64,000 nucleotides of DNA from Psoroptes ovis (GCA_002943765.1 PQWQ01000004.1:4030001-4094000); one strand, 5' to 3'; positions 13,022 to 27,280 are shown, numbered from the stretch's first letter. Numbers and translations: made by a program. The notes: generated by a model not told the origin, from the sequence alone.

Positions 13022-16000
13022 TTATAGAATATTCGTTGAATAATAATAATTTGCCATTTAATTTTTTTTTTTTTTTTTGAATTGAAAATTCCGTTTGAAT
13101 ATCATTACAATTCATATATTCATTCATCTCCATACATTTTCGATAAAAAATTGTTTGCATAGTATTATTATCCATAGATTTTCAATGATAATCAAAAAAA
13201 TGAAACAAATACGAAAATGTTTTTTTTTTGGTATTTGATAAAATCTACATTTTATTATTATGACAATGATTTTGTTGCTGTTGGTTGATGATTTTGTGCT
13301 TGTTTGCACAGATAATAATAATAATAAATTTCCATCATAGTTTAACAACATATTTAAATGAAGAAAAACAAAAACATTTGAAATTGAACATTTCAAGAGG
13401 CCAAGTTTTGTTGAATATTTTATTTGGTCCATATAAAATGTGAAATAGAATTGAGTGCATGATGAAACAGAAAAACTTTCGGCCAAAAATTAAAAATTTT
13501 TCAACACCAAACAGTCATGAAAATAATTCAAAATAAAGGATTGAAAGAGATGAAAAATATGTGAAAAATATTTGAAAAATATGTCATTCAATATTAATGT
13601 GTTTGCGTGTGTTCAATTTTTTTGTGAAAAAAAATATTTTTCAAATTGAACATATACAATTTAATTCCAAACATTTCACCAACATTTTCTGTGAGCTAAA
13701 AGATAAAAAAAAATGTTGTTTGAACACACATTTTTAACCCCTAAACAATGAAGATATAAATATATATTTTTTTTCGAGCTTTGATTCATTCAATATATAG
13801 TGATCGTATATGTCTTTCTGTTTCTGTGTGTTTCATACGAATGTTTCTCTATGAACATTCGATGTGATAATTATGTTTCTTGGATTTCCTTGTTAATTTC
13901 AACTGAACTGATTTCTGATTTTAAAAAACAGTTATTTTATTTTATTTTTTTGTCTCGAAAATCTAAAAATTTTTAAGAGTCAAAACTCTCGATTTTTCAA
14001 ATGAAAATTGAATACAAAAGCAGAAGAATACTACTTCAGATAGTACTTTAGTAGTTTTGGATGCAAGCTTTTTTTGAAATTTTTTATGGTTGACTTGTGT
14101 TAAGAATTTTTTCAAAAGCATCAAAACTAAATTTCCATTCAATTTTAATGTATTTAGTTTTTGCTGTTTTGTTTTTGTTTTTATCATAATTCAAAAATTA
14201 AATCAAAGTCCGTTAAGCATCATCAATTGATGTGTTATTCATTCATTCATTCATTCCATTCCATTCATTCATTTATATTTATTATTGAATTGTATTGTTT
14301 TTTTTTGTGTGTGTGTAATGATAATAATACAATCATCAATCCATTCATTCATTCATTCGTTCATTCATTTATTTTGCTTGTTCATTTATTGTTTTTTCAA
14401 TTTTTCACTCGCTTCTTGACTGTAATATTTAGTCTAATTTGATTTAGTTTTTTTTTTTTGAAAGCAATGATGATGAACGAACAATAAAGAAAAACAAAAA
14501 ACTACTTAAAACAACTTAATAAAAATTCATTATAAAATCATTTTTTTTCCTTTAAGAAAACCAAAAGAAAAAAACATCAAATCATTCAAATGGAAACAAA
14601 AGTGGAAAAACATAAATATAATATCGATACTTTTATACACTTTCAAAGAAGAAAATCATTTCTTTTCTCATTTCTTCCATTCGAAATAACTGTGTTAGCT
14701 TTTTTCTTCGAATTTTTATTCTTAAAAAAATTGTTTTGAATATTTTTTTTATTCTTGGTTACAAGACTTATGATAAATGTATAAAGAAAATTTCGTAATA
14801 AAATATGACAATTCACTGATTGATAATGTTATCATTTTTTTTCTCTCGCTATATCAACATATATTATGTTTAACATGTTTTTAAGAAATTTTCTTAAAAA
14901 AAAAAATTTTCAAAGAATTTTTTCTTTTTTTTAAAAAAAAAATTCTCCATAAAGAAAGTGAACGAGAATCAATTATTCACAACATAAGTGAATAACTTTA
15001 AGTGAATAATAAGTATGTGATAAAAAAATGAAACAAAATTGTGAAGAGGTTTTCGATTTTCTATTCGAAAGTCTATACTGAATTATTGATATATTTTTTC
15101 TTTTTTTTGCCATGAAAAAAAATCATCAATGTTATCTCTTTATATTTTATACATTTTTTTCTCAAAAATCTTTTCCGATAAAATTTTGAAAGACTATAGA
15201 ATAGAATAGATTGTTGTGAGACCCGTAGAAAATGTAGTATGTGTGTGTACGGTGGAAATTTTCAAGAAATTTTCATTTTTTTCTCCCATACCAATTTCAT
15301 TTCGATCTTCAAATACTTTTAATCGGGAATTTGTTGTGGTATTTTTTTTGCGATGGGAAAATTGCCCTGAATAAAATAGAAAAAAAATGAAACTCAATTA
15401 TTTTCCCTGAAGTATTTGCAACGATTTATTCGAAAAGTGAAAAAAAAACCAATAAGCAATTAAATTCAACATTGAGAAATTATACAATTTTTTTTTTTCA
15501 ATGTGTTTTGGTCCGAAATATCTTTCATCATATTTTGATTGAAAAGAGCTTTTTTTTTTTGATCGAAAATGTCCATAATAATTCAATTTAATACCTTTTT
15601 TCTGACCAACGATCATTGTTGATGATTAAAAAAAATATTCAAATAAATATTTGAATATTTTTCGGTTGAAAAAATAAAGTGAAAATTTTTTTTTTTATTT
15701 CCATTCGAAAAAAAACATCGTATTGATTTCGTAATTTCAAATATAAATTTCATTTATTTTTTCGTACATTTAATAAACTTGTTTATGTTTGAAAAATAAA
15801 CATTTTCAAAATTGATAAAAAGCATTTTCCCATTAAAAATCGTCAAAATTCTTCATGATAGTTGGCAATAATAATAATAATAATATTCAAAAATATCATC
15901 ATTATTATTATTATTATTATTATTGGTGAATATTCTATTTATTCATTCATTTTATATCTATTTATTTTTCGTTTGTTTATCCGATTTGAAATGAATAAAA

Positions 16001-16068
16001 TGAAAAAAAAAAATAAAAATAAAATAGCTTTACTACCACTATTTTATATTATGATATTATCATTATTA

Positions 16069-16143
16069 GGTTGTCCCATAAGTTCTTGCCGTTTTTTGGA
16101 TGAAAAAAAAATTTAAAAAACGGCAAGAACTTATGGGACAATC
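16069..16143. mobile_element. Palindromic mariner-like MITE, copy 12 (near-perfect hairpin)
   Basis: 75 bp with TA on both sides. The arms CCCATAAGTTCTTGCCGTTT and AAACGGCAAGAACTTATGGG are exact complements. The loop is A-rich and lacks the usual ACGATATAATC core, so it defines a subfamily with copy 19. Confidence 0.9.
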
Positions 16144-16940
16144 TAATATTATTATTTGTATAAATATTACAACAAAAAAGTAAAATAAAAATGATTACAA
16201 TAATAATAATAATAATTTCATATATGTTTATATTTTACTAAATGGATAAATGATTACTAATATAATAATAATAATAATAATATAAATTCAATGATAATAA
16301 TTTTATGATGGACAAAATAATGATTATAATAATAATAATAATAAAATGAAATAATCAAATCATAATGCAAAATATGAATATTACAAATCATTATAAATTA
16401 TTATTATATTTTATGTTCATAATCATATTCTTTGACTGATTCATTCATTCATTTTTCATATTTTGATTCAAATATGAATACATTATTGATTATGAAGTAT
16501 ATTTTCATATATTTCATTATTTGAAAAAGACATTAATTGTCAATGTTTGTTACGCTTGTTGTTCAATTATGAATATTTGATCAATTATGAATATATTTGA
16601 ATTTATTTCTTCAGCACATTTTTTTTCTTGCTCCATAAATAAATAATTTGAACAAGTAAAGATATTATTATTGCACAATAAACTAATTTGTTCCATTTAT
16701 TCACAGTTGCTTTCTTGTATTCATTCATTCATTCATTCATTTTTAATTTATATTCGTAAAATTTGTAATAATTTATAATTTGTATATGAATACTTTTTGA
16801 AGAATCTGTAAAATCTTTAAAAGTTTTTTTATAAATCCAATAGGCAACAAACTAATACAAATCTTTTTCCTTATTTTTTATAATTATTATTATTATTTCA
16901 TCTTTTGTCTTTATTTGATTTTCCAATTCTCGACATATTA

Positions 16941-17014
16941 GGTTGTCCGGAAAGTTTTTGTCGATTTATTCATTGAAAAACATGTGAAAATCGGCAAAAA
17001 CTTTCCGGACAATC
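16941..17014. mobile_element. Palindromic mariner-like MITE, copy 13
   Basis: 74 bp with TA on both sides. The arms carry the matched variant CCGGAAAGTTTTTG / CAAAAACTTTCCGG. The interior is close to that of copy 6. Confidence 0.85.
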
Positions 17015-19376
17015 TAATATATGAATTCTCATCAATATGCATAGGATTTTTCATCCAAAAAAAAAAAAAAAAAGAAAATGTTTGTGCAAAGATTATACTT
17101 TTTTTATTTGGTTTTTTTTTGAATTTTTTCATAATTCATATGATTGAAATTTTAATCATTTTAATTTTTCATATATATTTGCAAAATTTAAATATTTAAA
17201 AATTAAAATTTTTCAAATATTTTGAAATTGAAATTTCATTTCAATCATATGATATTCATACAATATGTCAATATGAAATTCTACGGGATTCTTCTTTATG
17301 GTTGATTCTTCAATTCTTGGATTCTATTTTCTGGTTTGAAAGAATTTCAATTCCACATTTACTTCCATATAGAATACACGTTTCACGTCTACGGGGATTC
17401 ATTTTTCTTCATTTTTTGTTTAATCTTTTTCATTTTTTTTTATTATTATTCGCTTAGTCCCAATTCTTGTGTGTGTGTGTGTGAATGAACAGCAGCCGCA
17501 GCCACAGTCATACAGATTCAACTTTGTCATTGTAATTCATATTTTTTCTCGTCTTTGTTTTGTTTAATTCTTTCAAAAATAAAAAAAAAATCTCTGATTA
17601 TTTTACAAAGACTCAAAGCAAACATTTCAAAAAAATGAAAAAATTTCAGCCAATCATCATCATCATACACAGATTATTGTTGTCATCATCATCATCATCA
17701 TCAGTAGCCTTCTATTTTTTTTTGACACTCAAAAAATAAAAGGATAAAATTTCAAAGATTTTCAAAAAAGCTTGAAAACAGTTGAATAATGAAAAAAAAA
17801 TTGAAATTTTATATTTCCTTTGAATTTAATTTAATTCAATTTTTTCTTCTTCTTTTTCTATTCGAAACACACACATATATTCCATATTTGATCCATATTT
17901 GATTGTTGCTTTCAAAGAAAAAAAAAATTGGTGTAAATGTGTGGTATAATCGCAGCAATAATAATAATAATAATAGTGATGATAATACCCTGATAATAAT
18001 CAAAGAATCAAGTGTAATACACATATTTTAATTGAAACATTTTATTTTTTAGCAAAAAAAATGAAATAAAATAAGCCATTTTCATTTTTAGAAAAAAAAT
18101 TAAGAAGAAGAAAAACTTGATATTTAAAAGAAATGGCTCCGAAAATCTTTATTTCAATTACGCTTATGAGAAACAATAATCATCATAATGATAATAATAA
18201 TGGGTGCTAATGTCTTTCGATGCCTTTTTCCTCGAATTTTTTTTTTATTTTCATTTTTGGCTTTTAAAAAATTATTTGAAACAAGAATATTTTCCTCTTA
18301 GAAAACTATAAAGTGATTGCAATCGGACCCGAGCTTTTATTTCTTTTTATTTTTCTGCTCAAAGAAATCAAATGAAATTAATCATTAAATTTCATTTCAT
18401 TTTTCAAAAAAAAAGCTTTTAAAAATTACCCGAAAATTTCTACCATTTCAAGTTTATTGGTTGCATTTATTTACTAATAATTCAAACAATAATTTGTCAA
18501 TTATTGACTGATTTGATTTGTCAGTTATTTTCACATTGTTTGATTTGACAAATCGTGAAAAAAAAATTGTGTATTTTTGACCATTTTTTTCAATGTTTTT
18601 CACTTGGTTGTTAATCCACTAAGATTCATTTATGAAATGAGTATTTCATGTTTATAACGTGTATTATTTTCATCATCCGTGAATGGTCAAAGTGATTAGC
18701 TTTTCTATGCGAGAAAATGTTCGTCGATTGCCTTATTTGAAATCAAGAAATTTAATTTTCCTTCAAACATTTTAAACATTTTAATGTTTCAATTCCCGTA
18801 TTTCAATTTCAAATTCAAATTAATACATTTTCTCTCATTTTTTTTCCTCATTATATTCAAATACATTCCGTTAATTATTATCATCTTAATTATAAATTCA
18901 TTATGATTTTTTTTTTACTGTTTCACATTGCATTTTATGCATACTCATTAAGCTTTTGTGTTTTTAATTACTTTTTTTTTGCACCATGTTCATTAAAAAT
19001 CAAAAATGTGAATATTTATTATTATTATTCTTATTATTATCATTGACAAAATATGAAATACGAAAATTTGAATATATTTAAATTTTGTATTTTTTTCGTT
19101 TTTGTGTATTTGTATTTGCATCAATTTCAGCTTTTCGAAAAAATAGAAAAAATATTCATTTTTGGTTTTCAATTATTATTCAATGTATAGGAATATAGTA
19201 TTTTTTACCTATTTTATTTTCGAGAGTTTTTACCTCTCACTGTCTATTAATTTTCAATTCTATTATTTATTTTATTCTTGAACTACCAAACTACCGAATC
19301 GAAAAAAAAATAATGAAAAATATATTACGCAGAATATCCAAAAAAAAAATTATCATATATTATTAGTATATATAAA

Positions 19377-19453
19377 GGTTGTCCAATAAGTTCTTTCCAA
19401 TTTTCCAATGATTCTCCTGCCGATATGATCGGTCGAAAACTTTTCGTACAACC
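19377..19453. mobile_element. Palindromic mariner-like MITE, copy 14
   Basis: 77 bp with GGTTGTCC and GTACAACC ends and a mutated core (CTGCCGATATGATCGG). Flanking TA is not clean. Confidence 0.75.
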
Positions 19454-19746
19454 ACATAGATAAGCAGTGAATAATTTAAAATTTCATATGCTGCCAAAAG
19501 CATAAAACAACAGAACAGAATTCTGAATATAATGATGATGGTGAGAAGATACACATTTTTGACTTTGAGAAAAACACAAGGGAAATTATATTAATCATCT
19601 CTTGTTGCTGTTGTTATTGTTTTGTTTTCAATTTTATTCCGCTTTATTTATTATTTTCACTGCCTAAAAAAATTCAAAAAAATAAAATACATTGAATTTA
19701 TTTGTATCAAAAAAAAAGAAAAAAAATTCTAATTTAGATTTTATGT

Positions 19747-19778
<32 letters not shown>

Positions 19779-19810
19779 GAAAATTGTTATTCGATAACAA
19801 AAATGTCTAA

Positions 19811-19887
19811 GGCTGTACGAAAAATTCATTCCGTTTAATCGAATCAAAGTTTGCTCATGAAAATCCGCCCGAACTTTTCGGACAGCC
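19811..19887. mobile_element. Palindromic mariner-like MITE, copy 15 (divergent)
   Basis: 77 bp with GGCTGTACGAAAAATTC on the left and GAACTTTTCGGACAGCC on the right; TA on the right side. The interior is unrelated to the main core. Confidence 0.7.
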
Positions 19888-20832
19888 TAATATAAAAATA
19901 TATATATATTCTGTTATAAATTTTCGAAAAAACAAAATGAACCAAACACACAATTTTTTTGTAATGTAAATATATATATGTTTTCATTTATATTTATTCA
20001 TTGTTTTTTATTTTTTTTTTGACTATTATTAGTGTTAATTATTATTATTGCTATTATTCATGAGTACAATTAATTAATTTTTTTTTTACGATTCATTATT
20101 ATTATTAAGGCAGAACATGTTTCTTACAACAACACTTAAGTGAATAATTTCTTTTTATTTTCTTGAACAATTTTCAACGTAATATTTCAACATTGTTTAT
20201 TGTTACTTACGCTACTTACTCCTCATTCATCATATAATACCTGTTTTTCCTTGATGAATCAAAAAAAAAGTTTATTTGCATTGAATGAAATGAATTACAA
20301 CGAACAACCTAATATTACATGAATTCATGTTACGAATTCTTGTATAAACTTTTGATAAATTTATATTAATCATCTTATTTATTCATTTATTTATTTATTT
20401 ATTACTTTCTTTGAAATTCATCTAAATTTCAAATTTCAAAGTAATAAATTTATTTATTTCTATTTTTTTTTTTTTTTTTTTGATTAAAGATTTACATCAA
20501 TTTTCCATTTTAAACATTTGAAACATGTCTTTGAAATGAACATTGAAAAAAAAACATTGAAAAATCAAGTAAAAATAATAATTTCCATTTTCTTTAATTA
20601 CAATATGAATATAAACATTGTTCGAACATCAAATAATGAATAAGAATAATAAATTCGTACAACAAACGAAATAAGAAAAAAATCAATCAATTTAGTTAAA
20701 GAAAAGAGAAAAATGAATGGAGAAAAAATGTGTTGAAAATAAAAGAAAAAAAATCTTAAAATATAATGAAACATTTCTGTGAAAATGTCTGAGTGAGAGA
20801 AAACAATAGAAAATTAAATCAAATTATTAGTA

Positions 20833-20907
20833 GATTGTCCGAAAAGTTTTTACCGATTACATCGAAGAAAATAATCAGCGAAATCGGCAAAAACTTTTCG
20901 GGCAACC
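20833..20907. mobile_element. Palindromic mariner-like MITE, copy 16
   Basis: 75 bp with TA on both sides. The core TTACATCGAAGAAAATAATC is a variant of copy 2. Confidence 0.8.
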
Positions 20908-21558
20908 TATTATTTTCGACTTGCAAATAATTTTCAACTTTTTTTTTTGGCGACTTGTTTCAATTCAAACAATAGTTTTTCAGCCATTCACTTATTCACT
21001 TATTCAAGTTGAATTATTTCGTTTGAATATCTTTGAAAATTACAACCAAAATATCACAGTTGACAAATAATGTGAACATGAACATGAACATGAATGAATG
21101 GCTGAAAAAAACTATTTAAAAAAATACAGCAATGAAACAAAACACAAAAAAAATTGATTATTATTATCCGAATCGAAATTGAAATAAAATTGAAATTGAA
21201 AAAAAATAAAGAATTTGAACAGAAACATCCAGATCAAAATCTAATGCTTCAAATAAAATCAAAATTGCAATCAAATCAAATCACAAATCTCAAATCAAAT
21301 TGATTGTGTCTTTTGTACACACACATTTCATTTCATTTCATTGCTTCATTTCTTTTCATTTTTCACAAACGGTAAATTGTGATAATAATAACTAACTAAT
21401 AATAAACGATTATTACAATCATAATAATAATAATAATAATTATAATTGAAATAATCGAAATAACAAGACAAACGAAATATTCGAGAGATTTTGCTGCCAA
21501 TTTCTAATCTAGATCGAATTTATGAAAGCGATTTTATCGTGATTGGAATTATTAATCT

Positions 21559-21583
21559 CCCCTATAAAAGAATGGTATAGGGG
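21559..21583 (+). promoter_or_regulatory. Candidate TATA box inside a perfect stem-loop
   Basis: CCCCTATA (21,559-21,566) and TATAGGGG (21,576-21,583) form a perfect 8-bp stem with a 9-nt loop. A TATAAAAG box (21,563-21,570) overlaps the left arm and is followed about 25-30 bp later by a TTCATCATTTC initiator-like stretch. It lies 2.2 kb upstream of the first recognised CUB exon. This is inference from motifs; TATA-like strings are common in DNA this AT-rich, but the GC-rich arms are not. Confidence 0.25.
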
Positions 21584-23101
21584 CATTAAACCGCTCGTTC
21601 ATCATTTCATTTCAATTTCTAATCAAATCATCAAAAAAAAATCATTTGAAAATGTAAAAGGAGCAGAATTGAAACGTGGAGAATCTGATGAATTATTATT
21701 CTTTGAATCGCAAGGGCTGAACAATTTGATCAAACAATTTTTTGATCAAAATTGAAATTGAATTGAATGTATGTGACATATCCTTTGTTTCGATTTATTT
21801 TTTTAGGGGCCCGGTATATGCAAAGTGTCATTGTTGAATATGGTTTTCGTTTTCGTTTTTTTTGTTGGCGGCTGAATGTCATGTTTGAATTTTTTTGGCC
21901 GCTTCATACGATATTATTCTTAATATTTATTATTACCGCTTTTTTTTCTTTTCACTAATAATAAACTCAACAAAAATAAAAATAAAAAAAAATCATTAAA
22001 CAGCCTTACGGGCAAATCATTATTGCAATTTTTTTTTCGTCATCTCTGTTTTCTTATCCAATTCAATTCTGAATAATTGCAAAATTTTCAACATGAAACA
22101 TTTTCAACTATTCAACTGAAATTCATATGAATTTTTTCAAATTCCAAATATTAATTTCATTTGAAATTCAGTGTCAACCACATTTGCGTGAATCTTATAA
22201 CAGAAAAATTGAAAAAAACGAATAAATTCACAAAGACTTTTAGCTGAATCAACGAAAATTAATTGTCATTTTTTTTTCTTTTCGTTGGGGTAATGTTTTT
22301 TTTGTATTTTTGGAAAATGAAATTTTGACAATTTCAACTCTCTCTGTGTCTGTGTGTGTGTGTGTCTATATTATAATATGTTTTCAATTTTAAAAAAAAT
22401 CGTTATTCGAAAAGCATGAAACGTGAATTTTTTATCATTATTATCATTATTTTTAAATGACAAAATTGGTTGATGAACAATAAATGAACAATTTTTTTTA
22501 TTGTCACTTTACGATATTTTATATATAATTGCAAATATACCAAGTGATGATGATGATGATGATAATTAGAAATAGCATTTCGATTTTAATTGACGGCTTT
22601 TTTTTTGCATTTTGGGGGTTTGTTTTGTGTATGTGTGTGTGTGTTGGTGTCCAAATGAATTCATTTGATAATTTATTTCATTTTTATTTGATTTTTCCAA
22701 GAGAAAAAATGAATCAAATCAAAATGATTTTGTCATTTTTTGTGCCATTTTTTTGTTTTTCACTCGACAAAAACGATTCGTGTGAAAATTAATTTCATTT
22801 CGATATTTTACAATTGTGTTTCATAAGAATGAATAGGAATACAATAGAATAGAATACAATAGATAAATGTAATTCATTTATTTGCTTCATATATAAAATG
22901 AATAGCAATCATGTAAAATTGAAAATTCAATTGAATTGAATTTAATCAAAATTGAAAACATTATTTAAACTTGAAATTTTTACAATTTTTGTCGATTGAA
23001 TTTTTTTTTTTTTTTGAAATTGAATCAGATACGATTGATTGAATCAAAATCGAGAAAAAAATTGCCATTGTATTTGGACAATATTTTTTTTTTAAATATT
23101 A

Positions 23102-23176
23102 AGTTGTCCAGAAAGTTTTGGCCGATTTTTATCGGCAACTCTATCGATTAAGCCATAGTGAACTTTTCGGACAGTG
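23102..23176. mobile_element. Palindromic mariner-like MITE, copy 17
   Basis: 75 bp with TA on both sides and degenerate ends (AGTTGTCC, GGACAGTG). The interior is TATCGGCAACTCTATCGATT, not the main core. Confidence 0.75.
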
Positions 23177-23796
23177 TAAACAAATTTAAATTGAATCATG
23201 TATTTTATTATTATTATTTTGTATTATGTTTAATTTTTAATTTTTACACAGCAAACCATCATCATCATTATTGGCGTTGTTTGATCTGAACATTTTTATT
23301 TTATTTTATTTTTATTTTTGTTGAAAACATTCAATTAAATGATTTTACGAAGAAAAATGTTTCAGATTCAAAATGAAGAATTGAAATTTTTGAAATCAAA
23401 CACAATGAAAAATACACATTGTAATCATAAAACACATAAAATGTTAATGTTGGACAAATAAATCGATGATGATGATGATGACAAGTGAAAATATTTATTT
23501 TATTTTATTTTATTTTATTTTTTTATTTTTTTATTTTCTCGTAGAATCAAAAATGTAAAATGTATAATGCAATTTCGAGAAGAAGAAGAAGATAATGTTG
23601 ATTATTGATGATAATGATAATAATAATGGAAATAACAACAACAACAACAACAATTAGTTGCCTTAATCGATTTTGATTTTTCAAATTTTGTCCATCTCTC
23701 TTCTTTGCTTGTCATCATTGATAATTAATCTGAGCAAAAAATAGTTACAAGTAAACGTAACAAGTAAATATTTGAAACAAGATAGAAATTTTAATC

Positions 23797-24764
23797 ATGA
23801 AAATTATATCGAAAACAACAACAACAACAACGACAACGATTATGATGGAACAACAAAAATGTTATGTTATTACAATTGTTAATTTAATAAATAATTTTGA
23901 TAATGATAAATATTATTATTATTATTTAATCGGTCAAAATAATAATAATAATGGTAATAATAATGATAAATATCATCTACACAGGCATTTGTCTCGAACA
24001 ACAACAACAACAACAACAACAAAGACAACAACCGTAACATCGATTATAATAATAATGATTATAATGGATAATTTCGATTCATCCGCATCATCATTATCAT
24101 CATCATCATCGGTGCTTGTTGTTGACAATCATTTATTTATTGTCATTGACCATCGTACATTTAATTATTCAATTGAAAATGATAAAAGAAATAATCGTTA
24201 TGATTTCGATGAAACCGATAATCGATATCATTTATTTATTATTATTGAATCAAAATCAATACGAATAATTGTTAATAATAATAAATTCAAATTTATTGAT
24301 AAGTTACCAATCAAATTGAAAAGATTGCCATACTCAAGTTTGTTTGAATTGACGCCCAACGAAATCATGATAATGTTCAATAACAAAGATAATCATGATG
24401 ATAATAGTGATGATTATTCAACGGTAAATAATAATAATGTCCAACAAAAACAATTAAATTGTTCCATAAAAAATCGATATAATTATATGAATGGAAATAA
24501 TTATCATTATCATTATTATGAGTGGATAAAATTAAGAGCATTTTATTGGTTATCATTAAGATTTTCATCATCATCATTATCATCATCTCTGCTATCATTG
24601 ATTTCACCATCATTGATTTTCGCCTTATTATTATTTTTTACATCATTATTTCTGCTAATAAAACCTATTGATGCAAAAATTGGTCCATCATGCCGTTGTA
24701 TTATATTTGATGATACATTTGGTAAAGAATATGGTGTATTTACTTCACCTGATTGGCCTGTACC
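23797..24764 (+). CDS. CUB gene exon 1: low-complexity N terminus, signal segment, start of CUB1
   Basis: 322 codons plus two bases, from the first ATG in the open frame to donor CC|GTGAGT. The first ~255 residues are Thr-, Asn- and Ser-homopolymer-rich and probably variable. A ~25-residue hydrophobic segment (about 24,590-24,670) comes just before the CUB1 start, whose motif is GPSCRCIIFDD. That segment would be a signal peptide or signal anchor. A start this far upstream is unusual for a secreted protein, so translation may begin at a later Met, for example the one near 24,489. CUB1 continues with the motif FTSPDWPVP, cut by the intron after the second Pro codon's first two bases. The start is uncertain; the 3' end is well supported by the join to exon 2. 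Confidence 0.75.
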
Positions 24765-24845
24765 GTGAGTTATTATTATTATTATTATTCATTGAATTTT
24801 TTTCTTGAAATAATCGTTTAAATTTTTATCTTATATATTTTATAG

Positions 24846-25019
24846 ATATGAAGACAATATCGATTGTCTATTATATACATTCATTGCTCAACCTGATCAT
24901 ATTGTTGAATTAATATTCGATGAATTTGATGTACAAAAAAATTACGATTCATCATCAACATTATCGTCACCCAAAACAACAACAACAACATTGAATTCAA
25001 TGAATTCAATCGATTCTGG
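24846..25019 (+). CDS. CUB gene exon 2: CUB1 middle
   Basis: Acceptor TATAG|ATATGAAG and donor CTGG|GTAAGT. Joining exon 1 completes a Pro codon (CC+A) and gives VPYEDNIDCLLYTF, with the second CUB cysteine, then IVELIFDEFDVQK, a typical CUB beta-strand with acidic calcium-site-like residues. A Ser/Thr-rich insert of about 25 residues follows before the third cysteine. Intron 1 is only 81 bp; intron 2 is 2,261 bp. Confidence 0.85.
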
Positions 25020-27280
25020 GTAAGTTTTTTTCAGCACATTTCCGTGATATTCTTCACGAAGAAAAAAGAAATCAATTCAATTGAAATATGACTACGAATT
25101 TTTTTTAAAGAAAATTATTTTTTTTCCTTTAAAAATAAAAATCATCAATCAAATTGAATTTCAGATAAAAAAAAACTTTCAAAGATTGTATCATGCAAAC
25201 TATTTACATTTTCCAGTGTCTTTACTCCATTTTTAAAACAAGTATTCAAAACTCTAGGAAAAGAATAGTGATTTAATTATCTTAAAAATTTAAATATTTA
25301 AAATTTTTTTTTTCAAAAATTCTTTGTCATATTGACTGGGAGAATCCTACTTGTTTAAACAAGAATTGTTGAATTTTCTTCAAGAAAAAAAAACGGGAAA
25401 AGATAATAGAAAATAAGGAAATTTTTGAATGCAAATATTTCTGGTGTTGTGTTGTTGTAATAATAGAAATTTCTCATAGAAAATCAACATGAGAAAATTA
25501 TTACAAAAAAAATAAAAATTTCAAACAAAATTGAATAAAAGATAAAATAAACAAGGAAAATATAGATGAATGGAAATTAATGAAATTATTATTATTATTC
25601 TTTTGAAATTTTGAATCTTGAAAAATTTCAATTCACCAAAAAAAAAAAAAAAAAACAGAATCAATTTTCGAAATCAAAAATCTTTTTTTTATGAAGATAA
25701 TCTTTATATCAACTTAAGATATTATTAAGCGATCGCTGCTCGAACTGATGAATATAGTAGAAATAATAATGTAATATAATGTAAATTGAAGAAGTAGAAG
25801 AAAATAGTGTGTGTTTACTTAAGAATATTGAAATCATTTAATTCTTCAATCAAAAATGAATACGATTGAGTGTGTGTGTGTGTGTGTGTGAATATTTTTT
25901 GAATTATTATTTTCGGGCTGTCCGAAAAGTTCTGCTAGATTTTCCGAATGTTTTTCAATTAGTTAATCGACAAAAACTTTCTGGACAACTGAATATTTTT
26001 GCTTTGCAACTCAATATTTATGAATACTAACACAAAAGATCTATTCACTAAGAGCATTTAATTCGCATTTAATTTGAATGAATTTGAATTTGAATGAACA
26101 AAAATGTTTTTGACAGTGAAATGAATTATATTTTTCATTGAATATTTTTTATTGAAAGAAATGATCATGAGCATCATCATCATTATTATTATCATTCAGG
26201 CGAACAAAATTTTCTTTTTAAAAAAGATCAAAATCAATAACCTTTCGATTCTTGATTTATGATTTTTGATTTTCAATTTTTTTTTCAAACATCTTCAATG
26301 ACAATTTTTACAGTTTTGACAATCAATAAGTGTGAACAAACAAACAAACAAACAAACTAACAAGTTTGTCAATCGAAATATTTGTTTGTATCAAAAAAAT
26401 TTTTCCCTGATGTACACGAATATTGAATAATATTGAACAAATAGATACAAAAAAAATAAATAAATAAATAAACATAAATGTATGTATTGATATCGAAGAG
26501 AAAAAAAATGACATTTTTGTTTCTTCAGGCACTTCAATCGGCTCATTCAAATTGAATTTTGAATTATCTGTGTGTGTGTGTATTTGGTGAAAATTGATAG
26601 ATGATCAGCATTTTTTTTTATTTTTTACCAATTTCAAGGCATTTATTCTAGGCCTTAAAAGACATTCATCAATATTATTTCACATTGTTTAGTGTAAGGG
26701 TGAGAATATTTCTATTTTTGCTGTTCTTTTTTTCTATCTTGAGGCATCAATAATAATAATAATAATATTCAAAGAAAAAAGAAAATATTCAAACAAAATT
26801 GAAAATTTTTTTTCTCCTTAAAAATAAATTTATCAAAGAAAATTTTGAAAATTTGGAATCCAACGTTTTTTTTTCAAATGATGATGCTTTGTTTGTTTGA
26901 ATGTTTCGATGAAAATTGTATTAAGAATTTATTCATATTTATTTATTTTTTTTTTTTTTGTAAATTTTAAAATGAAAAAGTGGAAAAAGTTTCACAGTAT
27001 TATTAGTATTATTATTTGATTTTCTTTACTATTTGAAATTTTCATTTCATTTCTCATTTTGCCATTATTATATAATATTCCATGTTTCATTGATTTATCA
27101 TTGATTGATTTTCAATGGAAAAAAATAAAAAAAGAAAGAAAAAGTTGAAAAAAAAATCAAATTATTAGATTTTTGAGGCATTTTCATTTTTCATTTTTTT
27201 CTTTTTTTTTGAAAATAATTCTCAAATCAATTCCTATGAATGAATATAATTGAATTTTTATTTTATTTGTATTTTTCTAG
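25020..27280 (+). other. Intron 2 of the CUB gene
   Basis: GT-AG intron of 2,261 bp. It contains MITE copy 18, a (TG)n run at about 25,870-25,890, poly-A and poly-T runs, and no coding sequence I can support. Confidence 0.8.
25916..25990. mobile_element. Palindromic mariner-like MITE, copy 18
   Basis: 75 bp inside intron 2, GGCTGTCCGAAAAGTTC on the left and CTTTCTGGACAACT on the right. The interior is divergent and both TA flanks are lost. Confidence 0.75.

Larger units (their letters stand above)
7122..21480. other. Non-coding stretch
   Basis: No supportable coding sequence or RNA gene. It contains MITE copies 10-16, numerous (ATT)n, (CA)n, (TG)n and (GAAT)n arrays, and a run of 29 T at 19,750-19,778. 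A 153-codon frame at 8579-9040 was considered and rejected. Confidence 0.6.
21481..23796. other. Region upstream of the CUB gene
   Basis: No clear coding exon. It contains a candidate core promoter at 21,559-21,583, a short GC-richer patch at about 21,800-21,905 (including GGGGCCCGGTATATGC), microsatellites and MITE copy 17. It could carry untranslated first exon(s) of the gene starting at 23,797, but I cannot fix any splice sites. Confidence 0.4.

Noticed and set aside
20299..20316. Isolated CAACCTAATATT similar to a MITE right end
   Set aside because: No matching left arm nearby; too short to distinguish from chance.
23881..24120. Long Asn/Thr/Ser runs in exon 1 as a possible functional domain
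   Set aside because: They are translations of (AAT)n, (ACA)n and (TCA)n microsatellites and carry no domain signal.
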